The position numbers and the translations under genes were made by a program. 64,000 bases of DNA from Pseudolabrys sp. (GTDB lineage Bacteria > Pseudomonadota > Alphaproteobacteria > Rhizobiales > Xanthobacteraceae), in the NCBI GenBank assembly GCA_030684935.1, contig JAUXXH010000042.1:1-64000 (forward strand), in the 5' to 3' direction. Under the pieces are notes generated by a model. That model had not been told where the DNA came from and made no database searches. It saw only the letters and a list, made by a program, of their open reading frames with translations. Each line of letters begins with the position of its first letter. Within the stretch, counting starts at the first letter, position 1. Of the stretch, positions 8,838 to 19,146 are shown piece by piece.

Positions 8838-8980
8838 CGATCGGCTTCCCGGTTCTGTGTGTGCAGGCGCCGGCTCTCTGCTCGCTACAGGCGAGCGCAT
8901 GCCGGGCACACCCCGCTGCATAGCCGGGCGCGCTTAAGCGACACTTACCGATTTCGATTAAATGGCTGAATAATCGGCCC

Positions 8981-9006
8981 GGCGCGGACGCTTCAGCGCC
9001 CGCGCC
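8981..9006 (-). terminator. Candidate hairpin terminator after acs
   Basis: Reading on the minus strand, an 11-bp stem with one G-T mismatch (GGCGCGGGCGC / GCGTCCGCGCC) and a TGAA loop lies 16 bases after the acs stop. There is no T-run after it, so it is a weak candidate for intrinsic termination and could be a simple stabilising hairpin. Confidence 0.35.
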
Positions 9007-9021
9007 ACATTCGGATACCGT

Positions 9022-10983
<1,962 letters not shown>

Positions 10984-10999
10984 CGGAAGCTCCTCCCCC

Positions 11000-11022
11000 G
11001 CCCGCCGGGTCAGCCGGCGGGC
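11000..11022 (-). promoter_or_regulatory. Perfect hairpin in the acs leader
   Basis: A perfect 9-bp inverted repeat, GCCCGCCGG and CCGGCGGGC with a 5-base loop, ends about one base before the purine-rich ribosome binding sequence of acs. It may influence translation of acs, or act as a transcription end for the DUF1761 gene upstream. No U-run follows. Confidence 0.45.
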
Positions 11023-11127
11023 ACGCGTCGTTTCGTGGTTGGGCCCATTATGCGCTCCGGCCGCTGGGCCGGACAAGGCGCGGTCTCTGCCACTTTGGTC
11101 AAAGGCCGGCGCAATTTGGACCGGTCG

Positions 11128-11562
11128 CTATTTTGGCCCCATCCAGCCGACAATCCCGCCGATGATGAGCAGCACGCCCAGCCAGTGGGCGCTGTCGATC
11201 ACGGTCAGCATCACCCGGCGGCCGCTATAGGCGTTGTTGATGGCGACGGTCGGCAGCACGAAGCCGACCCAGCAGAACGCGCCGGAGATCACGCCGGCGC
11301 GCAGGCTGAACAGGCCCATATGTGTCAGGATGCCATACATCACGAAGGCCATCAGCAGTTCACCGGCAAACGACAGCGCGAACGGCGCCGTCTTGGCCGC
11401 CGTCGACTTTCCGGCATTCTCGACCTTCAGGGATTCGATGGTCTTGCCCTGGGCGGCGATCCAGGCGCGGCCGAGCAGGCCGTAGTAGGCTGCGCCGAAT
11501 ATCCAGGCGGCGGCGGCGGCGAGCACTGCGCCGAGGTAGTGGACTTCGTCGAGTGCGAACAT
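11128..11562 (-). CDS. DUF1761-type membrane protein
   Basis: A 144-residue membrane protein with about four hydrophobic segments (YLGAVLAAAAAWIFGAAYY, FALSFAGELLMAFVMYGI, GVISGAFCWVGFVLPTVAI, and HWLGVLLIIGGIVGWM). The pattern fits the DUF1761 family, whose function is unknown. The start at 11562 is one base beyond the stop of the EVE-domain gene (TGAcATG arrangement), so the two are likely translationally coupled. The longer frame would merely be the EVE gene read in another frame. Confidence 0.78.
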   Translation of the reverse strand: MFALDEVHYLGAVLAAAAAWIFGAAYYGLLGRAWIAAQGKTIESLKVENAGKSTAAKTAPFALSFAGELLMAFVMYGILTHMGLFSLRAGVISGAFCWVGFVLPTVAINNAYSGRRVMLTVIDSAHWLGVLLIIGGIVGWMGPK

Positions 11563-11563
11563 G

Positions 11564-11992
11564 TCAGCCGCGCTCCTTGAGACCGCCCATTTTGCAGACG
11601 AGTTTCCATTCGGCGTCGGTGATCGACGGCAGCGACAGCCGCGACTGTCGGAGCAGCTGAATTTCGGCAAGCTTCGGCGCGGCCTTGATCGCGGCCAGCG
11701 TCACCGGCTGTGGCACCGCCTCGACCGCTTTGACGTCAACGCAGACCCAGGGCTCGCCGGCTTTTGCCGTCGGATCGGGATAGGCCTCGCGGATCACCTC
11801 GACGATGCCAACGATCTCCTTGCCGACATTGGAATGATAGAAGAAGCCACGATCGCCCTTCTTCATCTTCATCATGTTCAGCTTGGCGGTGTGGTTGCGG
11901 ATGCCGGTCCAGGCCGTGCCCTTGGGCCCGGCCTGGACCATCTGGTCCCATGACCAGGCATCGGGTTCGGACTTCAGAAGCCAGTAGGCCAT
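11564..11992 (-). CDS. EVE domain-containing protein
   Basis: A 142-residue single-domain protein of the EVE family, which belongs to the PUA/YTH-like superfamily and is thought to bind modified nucleic-acid bases. The characteristic opening MAYWLLKSEPDAWSWDQM, then GTAWTGIRNHTAKLNMMKMKKGDRGFFYHS and VGIVEVI, is diagnostic. It lies between gpsA and the DUF1761 gene on the same strand, overlapping or abutting neither except for the 1-base spacing to DUF1761. Stand-alone EVE proteins are common housekeeping genes in Alphaproteobacteria with no firm function, and some EVE domains are linked to sensing modified DNA in defence. Confidence 0.92.
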   Translation of the reverse strand: MAYWLLKSEPDAWSWDQMVQAGPKGTAWTGIRNHTAKLNMMKMKKGDRGFFYHSNVGKEIVGIVEVIREAYPDPTAKAGEPWVCVDVKAVEAVPQPVTLAAIKAAPKLAEIQLLRQSRLSLPSITDAEWKLVCKMGGLKERG

Positions 11993-12037
11993 GCATTGCT
12001 CCGCGCGCTTCTTGCCTCTCCCCGCGTGTGGGGCGAG

Positions 12038-13024
12038 TTACCCTTCCGCCTTGATCGGCCGTGCCAGCAGCGAACCGATCGCGTCGTCGATGCTCATCGT
12101 CTCCGCCAGCACCGCAGCGACGGCGGTGGAAATCGGCATGTCGACATTCCTGTCGCGCGCCATTTCCAGCAGCACCGGTGCGGTGAACACGCCTTCGGCG
12201 AGTTTGCCGTGCGCGGCGCTGTCGGGCTTTTCGCCTTTGCCGAGCGCCATGCCGCAGGAGTAATTGCGCGATTGCGGCGTCGAGCAGGTCAGGATCAGGT
12301 CGCCGAGGCCGGACAGGCCCATCATGGTCTCGGTGCGGGCGCCGAAGGCTTTGCCGAAGCGCACCATCTCGGCGAAGCCGCGGGTGGTCAGCGCCGCCGA
12401 GGCACTGGCGCCCAGGCCGCGCCCGGTGACGATGCCCGACGCGATCGCCAGCACGTTCTTCACCGCGCCGCCGATCTCGACGCCGCGCACATCGTCGGAA
12501 TGATAGGGCCGCAAGGTGCCGGAGTTCATCGCCTGCGCCAGCGCTTCGGCGACCGTTGCGTCCGACGCCGCAATCGTCACCGCGGTCGGCAGGCCGCGCG
12601 CCACGTCGGCGGCAAAGCTCGGGCCCGACAGTATCGCCGGCACCGCCGACGGCGCGCATTCGCCGACGATCTCGGTCATGAATTTGTGGGTGCCGTGCTC
12701 GATGCCCTTGGCGCAGGCGATCAGCGGCGTGCCCGGCTTGATGGTCTGCGCCAGCGACGTCAGGACCGAGCGCATCGCCTGTGCCGGCACCACCAGCAGG
12801 ATGGCATCGGCGCGCGATGCTTCGCCGAGCGCGCGGGTGATCTTGATGCCGTCGTCGAGTTTGACGCCGGGCAGAAAGCGGCTCTCGCGCCGGCTGGCGA
12901 GATGGTCGGCATTGCCGGCGTCGAATTCCCACAGCGTCACGTCGCGGCCGGCGCGGGCGCAGGTCTGCGCCAGCGCCGTTCCCCAGGCGCCGCCGCCGAG
13001 CACGGTGATGCGTTGAATGGTCAT
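12038..13024 (-). CDS. gpsA: NAD(P)-dependent glycerol-3-phosphate dehydrogenase
   Basis: A 328-residue enzyme reducing dihydroxyacetone phosphate to sn-glycerol-3-phosphate for phospholipid synthesis. The N-terminal dinucleotide-binding signature is [12 protein letters not shown]. Other family features are [36 protein letters not shown] with the catalytic lysine, and [18 protein letters not shown]. Length is normal. It lies 13 bases downstream of tsaD on the same strand, so the two probably share a transcript. The linkage of tsaD and gpsA is common in Alphaproteobacteria. Confidence 0.95.
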   Translation of the reverse strand: MTIQRITVLGGGAWGTALAQTCARAGRDVTLWEFDAGNADHLASRRESRFLPGVKLDDGIKITRALGEASRADAILLVVPAQAMRSVLTSLAQTIKPGTPLIACAKGIEHGTHKFMTEIVGECAPSAVPAILSGPSFAADVARGLPTAVTIAASDATVAEALAQAMNSGTLRPYHSDDVRGVEIGGAVKNVLAIASGIVTGRGLGASASAALTTRGFAEMVRFGKAFGARTETMMGLSGLGDLILTCSTPQSRNYSCGMALGKGEKPDSAAHGKLAEGVFTAPVLLEMARDRNVDMPISTAVAAVLAETMSIDDAIGSLLARPIKAEG

Positions 13025-13037
13025 GGGTGCTGCTTGC

Positions 13038-14111
13038 TCACTTATAGGCCGCCGTGCGCTGCAGCTTGCCTTTGGCGGCGGCGATCTCGTCGAGCGGCCA
13101 GCGGGCGCGCGGCGCGACGTCGAGCGTGTCGGTCATGCCCAGCGCCAGCCGTTCGGCGCCGGCCCAGGCGATCATGGCGCCGTTGTCGGTGCACAGCTCC
13201 AAGGGCGGCGCCACCAGCACGCTGCCGACCTCGAAGGCGAGGCGGTGCAGCACCTTGCGGATCGCCAAATTGGCGGCGACGCCGCCGGCGGCGACCAGTG
13301 CGGTCGGCGCGCCGTAGCGGGCGCGAAACAGCCGCAATCCGGCGCGCAGCCGGTCGAGCACCACGTCCACCACCGCCTGCTGGAATGAGGCGCACAGATC
13401 GGCGACGTCCTGATCGCTCAGCGGCGCGATCTTTTCCGCCTCCAGCCGCAACGCGGTCTTGAGGCCCGACAGTGAGAAATCGGCGTCCTTGCGGCCCTGC
13501 ATCGGCCGTGGCAGCGCAAAGCGCGCCGGATTGCCGCGTAGCGCCTCCCTCTCAACCTGCGGCCCGCCCGGATAGCCGAGGCCGAGCAGCTTGGCGGTCT
13601 TGTCGAAAGCCTCGCCGATGGCGTCGTCCATGGTGGTGCCGAGCCGCACATAGTCGCCGATGCCGCGCACGGCGACGATCTGGGTGTGGCCGCCGGAGGC
13701 CAGAAACAGGCAATAGGGAAACGGCGTCGCGTCGGTCAGCCGCGCCGTCAGTGCATGCGCCTCGAGATGATTGATGGCGATCAACGGCTTGCGCTTGACC
13801 ATGGCGATGGCCTTGGCGGTGGTCAGGCCGACAATGACGCCGCCGATCAGGCCGGGGCCGGCAGCGGCGGCAATGCCGTCAAGATCGTCGAAGTCCTGGC
13901 CGGCCTCGCGCATGGCCCGGCCGATAATCAGGTCGAGCGCCTCGACATGGGCGCGGGCGGCGATTTCCGGCACCACGCCGCCAAAAGCGGCGTGCTCGTT
14001 GACCTGGCTGAGGATGATATTGGACAGGATCTTGCCGCGGCCGTCCTCGGAACGTTCCACCACCGCCGCAGCGGTCTCGTCACAGGTGGTTTCAATGCCA
14101 AGGACGATCAT
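13038..14111 (-). CDS. tsaD: tRNA N6-threonylcarbamoyladenosine synthase subunit TsaD
   Basis: A 357-residue ASKHA-fold protein that transfers the threonylcarbamoyl group to A37 of ANN-decoding tRNAs, working with TsaB, TsaE and TsaC-type partners. Diagnostic pieces are [18 protein letters not shown], the metal-binding NHLEAHALT (HxxxH), [29 protein letters not shown] and [11 protein letters not shown]. The gene is divergent from hemC with only 54 bases between the starts, so the promoters must be compact or overlapping. TsaE, a partner in the same pathway, is encoded at 40229-41797 as part of a fusion. Confidence 0.95.
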   Translation of the reverse strand: MIVLGIETTCDETAAAVVERSEDGRGKILSNIILSQVNEHAAFGGVVPEIAARAHVEALDLIIGRAMREAGQDFDDLDGIAAAAGPGLIGGVIVGLTTAKAIAMVKRKPLIAINHLEAHALTARLTDATPFPYCLFLASGGHTQIVAVRGIGDYVRLGTTMDDAIGEAFDKTAKLLGLGYPGGPQVEREALRGNPARFALPRPMQGRKDADFSLSGLKTALRLEAEKIAPLSDQDVADLCASFQQAVVDVVLDRLRAGLRLFRARYGAPTALVAAGGVAANLAIRKVLHRLAFEVGSVLVAPPLELCTDNGAMIAWAGAERLALGMTDTLDVAPRARWPLDEIAAAKGKLQRTAAYK

Positions 14112-14165
14112 TGCTTCCTCCGATCCTCCCTTTTACAGAAAGGTGGCCTAGCATCGAGAGGTCCC

Positions 14166-15092
14166 GTGACGCAATCCACCGCCCCCCTGCGCATCGGTTC
14201 ACGCGGCAGTCCGCTGGCACTGGTGCAGGCGCGCACCGTCCGCGCCCGCCTGGCCGCCGTCCTCAAGGTCGACGAGGACGATATCGAGATCGTCGTCATC
14301 CGCACCACCGGCGACATGATCCAGGACCGGCCGCTGTCGGAAGCCGGCGGCAAGGGCCTGTTCACTAAAGAGATCGAAGAAGCGCTGCTGGACGGCCGCA
14401 TCGATCTGGCGGTGCACTCATCCAAGGACATGCCGACCTTCTCGCAGCCCGGCCTGATGCTGACGGCCTGCCTGGAGCGGGAGGATCCGCGCGATGCCTT
14501 CATCTGCCGCAAGGCGAAGACGCTGGCCGAGCTGCCGCACGGCGCCACGCTCGGCACGGTGTCGCAGCGCCGCCAGGCCATCGCCATGCGGGCGCGGCCT
14601 GACCTGAAAGTCGTGCCGATCCGCGGCAATGTCGACACGCGTCTGCGCAAGGTCGACAGCGGCGAGGTCGACGCCACCATTCTGGCGCTGGCCGGTCTGA
14701 AGCGGCTCGGTCTCGCCGACCGCGCCATCTCGGTGATGAGCGCCGACGATTTTCTCCCGGCGGTTGGCCAGGGCGCAATCGGCCTTGAGACGCGCGTCTA
14801 CGACGAGCGCACGCGCAACCTGCTGGCCCGCATCGACCACGCCGACACCTCGGTGGCGCTGGCCGCCGAACGCGCCTTCCTCGCCGAGCTGGACGGCTCG
14901 TGCAAAACGCCGATAGCCGGCCACGCCACCCTCTCGGGCGACACGCTGCATTTCCGCGGCCTGATCGCACGGCCCGACGGCGCCGCCGCGCACGATATCG
15001 CCGGCAACGGTCACCGCAGCGATGCGATAAAGATCGGCACCGAAGCCGGACGGGAACTCAAGCGTCTCGCCGGACCGGGATTTTTCGACTAG
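14166..15092 (+). CDS. hemC: Hydroxymethylbilane synthase
   Basis: A 308-residue porphobilinogen deaminase that polymerises four porphobilinogens into hydroxymethylbilane. Visible signatures are IGSRGSPLALVQA, GGKGLFTKEIEEALLDGRIDLAVHSSKDMP, GTVSQRRQA, IRGNVDTRL and LDGSCKTPIAGH, whose cysteine carries the dipyrromethane cofactor. Start is the GTG at 14166 (MTQSTAPLRIGSRG); upstream codons in the same frame belong to the shadow of tsaD. It is the first gene of hemC-hemD-mic60-hemY and is separated from hemD by 3 bases. Confidence 0.95.
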   Translation: MTQSTAPLRIGSRGSPLALVQARTVRARLAAVLKVDEDDIEIVVIRTTGDMIQDRPLSEAGGKGLFTKEIEEALLDGRIDLAVHSSKDMPTFSQPGLMLTACLEREDPRDAFICRKAKTLAELPHGATLGTVSQRRQAIAMRARPDLKVVPIRGNVDTRLRKVDSGEVDATILALAGLKRLGLADRAISVMSADDFLPAVGQGAIGLETRVYDERTRNLLARIDHADTSVALAAERAFLAELDGSCKTPIAGHATLSGDTLHFRGLIARPDGAAAHDIAGNGHRSDAIKIGTEAGRELKRLAGPGFFD

Positions 15093-15095
15093 TTC

Positions 15096-15809
15096 ATGCA
15101 CATCGCCATCACCCGCCCGCGCGAGGACAGCGAACGCACCGCGGCGCTGCTGCGCGCGCAAGGCCATCGGGTGCTGCTGGCGCCGCTGCTGCGCGTCGAG
15201 CCGGTCACGACCGCGCTGCGCGCCAACTGGGGTGCGGTCATCATCACCAGCGCGCATGCCGCCGCCGCGATGGCGTCACATCCGGCGCTTAAGGAGTTGA
15301 CTAGGTTGCCGCTGTTCGCGGTCGGCCAGCGCAGCGCCGAGGCGGCGCGCGCCATCGGCTTCACGCAAGTAACGGCGGCCGGCGGCGATCTGCGCGATCT
15401 GACGCGCACCATCGCCGCCGCGCGGTCCGATGCGAAGGCGCCGCTGTTGTATCTGGCCGGCGAGGATCGCGCCGGCGATCTGATCGGCGATCTGGCGGTG
15501 CACGGCATCGCCGCCGAACTGGCGGTGGTCTATCGTGCCGTTGTGGCGCCGTTCGCGCCGGCGCTGACGGAGGCGCTCAGGGCCGGTGAGATCGACGCGG
15601 TGCTGCATTACTCGAAGCGCAGCGCCGAAAGCTTCCTGTCCGGCGCCGCAGATGCCGGCGTTGCCGGACAGGCGCTGGCGGCAAAGCATCTGTGCCTGTC
15701 GGCGCAGGTGGCCGAGCCGCTGATCGCGGCCGGTGCCAGGCGCGTCGATGTGGCTGCGCGGCCGGATGAAGCGGCCCTGATTGAACTTCTGCCGCCCCGG
15801 GAACGTTGA
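15096..15809 (+). CDS. hemD: Uroporphyrinogen-III synthase
   Basis: A 237-residue enzyme that cyclises hydroxymethylbilane with inversion of ring D. HemD is poorly conserved, but the N-terminus HIAITRPREDSERTAALLRAQGHRVLLAPLL, the GAVIITSAHAA motif, the FAVGQRSAEAARAIGF segment and the LYLAGEDRAGDL stretch are typical, and the position directly after hemC settles the assignment. Length is normal. It is followed after 70 bases by the Mic60 homologue. Confidence 0.9.
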   Translation: MHIAITRPREDSERTAALLRAQGHRVLLAPLLRVEPVTTALRANWGAVIITSAHAAAAMASHPALKELTRLPLFAVGQRSAEAARAIGFTQVTAAGGDLRDLTRTIAAARSDAKAPLLYLAGEDRAGDLIGDLAVHGIAAELAVVYRAVVAPFAPALTEALRAGEIDAVLHYSKRSAESFLSGAADAGVAGQALAAKHLCLSAQVAEPLIAAGARRVDVAARPDEAALIELLPPRER

Positions 15810-15879
15810 TTGGCGTGGCGGGGCCAATTGCGTTATTTCCTGACCGTGGTGGGCGCGCGCGTCGATTCGAGGGTGTGTA

Positions 15880-17334
15880 ATGGCCGATAAACGCAAAACG
15901 CCGGATGCTGCCGAGGCCGCCCGCCGCGCCAAGCGTGCTGCGACCATCGATCTCACCGCCACCGAGGTCAAACCGGCGAACGGGCCGGAATCGAAGGCCG
16001 CGCCCAAACCCGCGCCAAAACCGGACGGCGATCCGCCGATCTGGCAGCCGCCAGCGGACGAGCCCAAGCCAGAGCCGATCCAGGAGCCGCCATCCGATTT
16101 GCCGCCGGCGGCGCCACCGCCGGTCGACGATCCGCCGCCGGCCATCGATGAGCCGCCACCCTCGGAGAAAATGGCAGGCCCAGGCCCGGCAGACGACACA
16201 CCGGCCAGGGCTGCAGAGCCGGCACGCCGCCCGATCCTGCCGGTCATCGCCGCCGGTTGTGCCGGCGGCGCCGTGATGGCCATCATCCTGTCCACGTTCT
16301 GGTTCGCCGGCCTGTTGCCTGTGCCTCAATCGTCGGCACCGTCGGCCCCGAACGGTACGCAGGTGGCGTCGCAAGTGGCGGCGCTGGAGAAACAGGTCAT
16401 CGACCTCCAAAGCCGTCCGGCACCGGCCATCGACAACAGTGCCATCGATGCGCTCGGCCAGCGTTTGGCCAAGATCGAAAGCGCGGTGGCGACGCTGCCC
16501 GCCGGAGACAGCGGCGCGGCCGAGAAGCTCGCTGCCGCCGACAATGCCGTGAAGTCGCTCGGTGTGGCGCTCGCCGCGCTGACCAAGCGCAGCGAGGATA
16601 CTGCCGCGAACGTCGCCGCCGCGCGGCAGCGCGCCGAAGCGGCCGAGAAGGCGGTGAGCGATCTGCGCGCCGGCCTCACCGATGTCGCCAAGACCGCAGA
16701 AGCCAGTGTGCCGTCCGCCGATGTCGATGCCTTGCAAAAGCGCATCGACACGCTGGAGCAGGCGGTCAAGGAATCGCGCAGCCAGGTCGCCAGTCTGGCG
16801 ACCACGTCGGCGGCGGCCGATACGTCGGCGCGTTTGGCGTTGAGCGCAACCGCGCTGCACAGCGCCGTGGTCAGCGGCGCGCCATTTGCACCGGCGCTCG
16901 CGCAGGTGAAAGCGCTCGGCGCCGATCCCAAAGCTGTCGCGCCGCTGGAGCCGTTCGCCGCCACCGGCATTCCCAGTCCTGCGGCGCTGACCGCCGACTT
17001 GCGCGCGGCCTTGCCGGCGATGGCGAAGGCGTCCAGCCCGCCGCCTGCGACCGGCGGGTTTCTGGAAAAGCTCGAGGCCAATGCCAGCCGGCTGGTGCGC
17101 ATCCGCCCGGTCGATGCGCCGTCCGGCGACGATAGCAGCGCGGTGCTGGCCCGCATCGAGACGGCGGCGGCCAAGGCGGACATCGCCGCGGCGCTGACCG
17201 AACTCGGCAAACTCGACGCCGCCGCGCGTGCGCCGGCGCAATCGTTCATCGACAAGGCCAACGCAAGGCAGGCTGCGCTCGCCGCCGCGCGCCAACTCGT
17301 TGCCGACAGCTCACTCGCGCTCGGCCAGAAGTGA
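15880..17334 (+). CDS. Alphaproteobacterial mitofilin/Mic60 homologue (COG4223 type)
   Basis: A 484-residue inner-membrane protein. The first 115 residues are cytoplasmic and proline/acid-rich (runs such as PPAAPPPVDDPPPAIDEPPP). One transmembrane segment spans about 119-145, followed by a long periplasmic coiled coil (about 155-310) and a C-terminal mitofilin-like helical domain. This layout and the position inside the heme operon match the alphaproteobacterial Mic60 described in studies of the origin of mitochondrial cristae, where it shapes intracytoplasmic membranes. It lies between hemD and hemY, 7 bases before the latter. Function here is inferred from family and context. Confidence 0.82.
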   Translation: MADKRKTPDAAEAARRAKRAATIDLTATEVKPANGPESKAAPKPAPKPDGDPPIWQPPADEPKPEPIQEPPSDLPPAAPPPVDDPPPAIDEPPPSEKMAGPGPADDTPARAAEPARRPILPVIAAGCAGGAVMAIILSTFWFAGLLPVPQSSAPSAPNGTQVASQVAALEKQVIDLQSRPAPAIDNSAIDALGQRLAKIESAVATLPAGDSGAAEKLAAADNAVKSLGVALAALTKRSEDTAANVAAARQRAEAAEKAVSDLRAGLTDVAKTAEASVPSADVDALQKRIDTLEQAVKESRSQVASLATTSAAADTSARLALSATALHSAVVSGAPFAPALAQVKALGADPKAVAPLEPFAATGIPSPAALTADLRAALPAMAKASSPPPATGGFLEKLEANASRLVRIRPVDAPSGDDSSAVLARIETAAAKADIAAALTELGKLDAAARAPAQSFIDKANARQAALAAARQLVADSSLALGQK

Positions 17335-17341
17335 GGGCGTC

Positions 17342-18985
17342 ATGATCCGCGTCGTCCTGTTCCTCCTGGCCGTTCTGGCCATCACTGCCGGCTTCGCCTG
17401 GGTTGCCGATCGTCCTGGCGACGTTTCCGTCGTCTGGATGGGCTATCGCGTCGAGACCTCGTTGATGGTCGCCGCGCTGGCCGTCGGCGCGCTGGTGGTG
17501 ATCGCGATATTTCTCTGGTCGGTGCTGCGCGGTTTGATGCGTTCGCCCGAGCAGGTGTCGCTGTTCTTCCGTCATCGCCGCGCGATGAAAGGCTATCTCG
17601 CGATTTCGCGCGGGCTGGTGGCGATCGGCGCCGGCGATCTGAAGCAGGCGCGCAAATCGGCCGCGGAAGCGGCGCGGCTGTCGCCGGGCGATCCTTTGAC
17701 CTTGCTGCTCACGGCGCAATCGGCGCAAATGTCCGGCGATCGCCATGCTGCCGAGCGCGCCTTCCGCGCCATGGCTTCGCGCGACGACACGAAATTGCTG
17801 GGCCTGCGTGGTCTCTATGTCGAAGCGCAGCGCCGCGACGATCCGAACGCCGCGCGCCAGGTGGCCGAGCAGGCGGTGAAGGCTGATCCGGCACTCACCT
17901 GGGCCGGACAGGCCGTGCTCGACGATCGCTGTGCCGCGGGCGACTGGGCCGGTGCGCTGACGGCGCTGGAGCATACCAAAGGCACGCAGGATAAAACCGA
18001 CTACCAGCGCAAGCGGGCCGTGCTGTTGACGGCACGGGCGATTGAACTTGAAGACAGCGATCGCGATGCCTCGCGCGCCGCGGTGCTTGAGGCGGTCAAG
18101 CTAGCCCCCGATCTGGTACCGGCCGCGGCGCTGGCCGGGCGGCGGCTGACGGAATCGAACGAGCAGCGCAAGGCGCGTCGCATTCTGGACAAGGCGTGGG
18201 CGCTCAATCCGCATCCCGATATCGCCGAGGCTTACGCGAATTTGCGGCTCGGCGATTCGGCGCGCGAGCGTCTGATACGCATGCAGGTGCTGGCCGACCG
18301 GGCGCCCGGTCATATCGAAGGCGCGCTGGCGGTGGCGCGCGCGGCGCTTGACGCACGTGAGTTCGGCGCCGCGCGCGAAGCGCTTTCGCCGTATGTTTCG
18401 TCGCCGACGCGGCGCGTCGCCGAACTGATGGCGGCGATCGAGCACACCGAGCACGGTGACGAAGGCCGTGTGCGCGAATGGATGAGCCGCGCGATGCGCG
18501 CGGCCGGCGATCCGGCCTGGACCGCCGATGGCGTGGTGTCGGATCAATGGCGGCCGGTATCACCGGCCGGCCGGCTCGACGGTTACCAGTGGCGTGTGCC
18601 GCTGGCGGAGATCGGTGTGATACGGCCGGTAATCGAACTGGACGTGCCGCCGCCTCCGCCCGAGGAGCCGCCAGCCGCGACCGAGATCGTATCTTCTGCG
18701 CCGGAGTTGACACCCTCGGAGCCGGTCGCGGCGAGTGAGCCGGAAGCAAAGCCAGAGCCAGAGGTGGCGCCCGAGCCCAAGCCTGAGCCGCAACCGGCTT
18801 CGCCTGAGCCGATAAAGCCCGCGCCGCGCGTCCGTGCGGCCGAGCCGGTCATCCCGCTGGTGCATGCGCCCGACGATCCCGGACCGGATGCGGGACCCGA
18901 TGTCGACCCGGTGTCGGCACCGCGGCCGCAGGCGCGCGAGTCATGGCAGCAGTTTTTCGGTTTTGGCCAAGGTTCGCGGCGCTAA
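17342..18985 (+). CDS. hemY: HemY-like membrane protein with TPR-type repeats
   Basis: A 547-residue protein with two N-terminal transmembrane segments (about 3-20 and 40-63), the layout of the HemY N-terminal family linked to heme synthesis in bacteria. This is not the protoporphyrinogen oxidase that shares the name in Bacillus. The middle is alpha-helical and repeat-like, with TPR-type helices such as AIGAGDLKQARKSAAEAARL. The last 115 or so residues form a low-complexity tail rich in proline and glutamate, longer than in E. coli HemY. Start at the ATG 17342, 7 bases after the Mic60 stop. Likely acts at the inner membrane in the heme pathway. Confidence 0.82.
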   Translation: MIRVVLFLLAVLAITAGFAWVADRPGDVSVVWMGYRVETSLMVAALAVGALVVIAIFLWSVLRGLMRSPEQVSLFFRHRRAMKGYLAISRGLVAIGAGDLKQARKSAAEAARLSPGDPLTLLLTAQSAQMSGDRHAAERAFRAMASRDDTKLLGLRGLYVEAQRRDDPNAARQVAEQAVKADPALTWAGQAVLDDRCAAGDWAGALTALEHTKGTQDKTDYQRKRAVLLTARAIELEDSDRDASRAAVLEAVKLAPDLVPAAALAGRRLTESNEQRKARRILDKAWALNPHPDIAEAYANLRLGDSARERLIRMQVLADRAPGHIEGALAVARAALDAREFGAAREALSPYVSSPTRRVAELMAAIEHTEHGDEGRVREWMSRAMRAAGDPAWTADGVVSDQWRPVSPAGRLDGYQWRVPLAEIGVIRPVIELDVPPPPPEEPPAATEIVSSAPELTPSEPVAASEPEAKPEPEVAPEPKPEPQPASPEPIKPAPRVRAAEPVIPLVHAPDDPGPDAGPDVDPVSAPRPQARESWQQFFGFGQGSRR

Positions 18986-18990
18986 CGGCA

Positions 18991-19025
18991 CGGCCATGGT
19001 TAAGGTCATCGCGGCCATGGTTAAG
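18991..19025 (+). promoter_or_regulatory. Direct repeat upstream of the SleB-type hydrolase
   Basis: Two identical 14-base copies of CGGCCATGGTTAAG begin at 18991 and 19012, exactly 21 bases apart, which is two turns of the DNA helix. They lie in the 161-base gap between hemY and the hydrolase gene. The spacing is what one expects for a dimeric regulator bound to one face, but no regulator can be named and the repeat may be a simple local duplication. Confidence 0.35.
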
Positions 19026-19146
19026 TTAATTATGTGTGTTTGCCTTGTCTGGTAAAAAGAGTCTTAAGAAACGGCGCGACCGCAACTTCCCCCGCTAAGG
19101 TATTCGCTGCCCGACAACAATAATCCGGGCAAGCGGGGAGCTGACA

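Noticed and set aside
12004-12040. CTCCCC...GGGGCGAG hairpin before the gpsA stop, resembling part of the GCGAAGC repeat family
   Set aside because: Only the first hairpin is partly present, the GCGAAGC core is missing, and the sequence includes the gpsA stop codon. It could be a decayed copy but cannot be supported.
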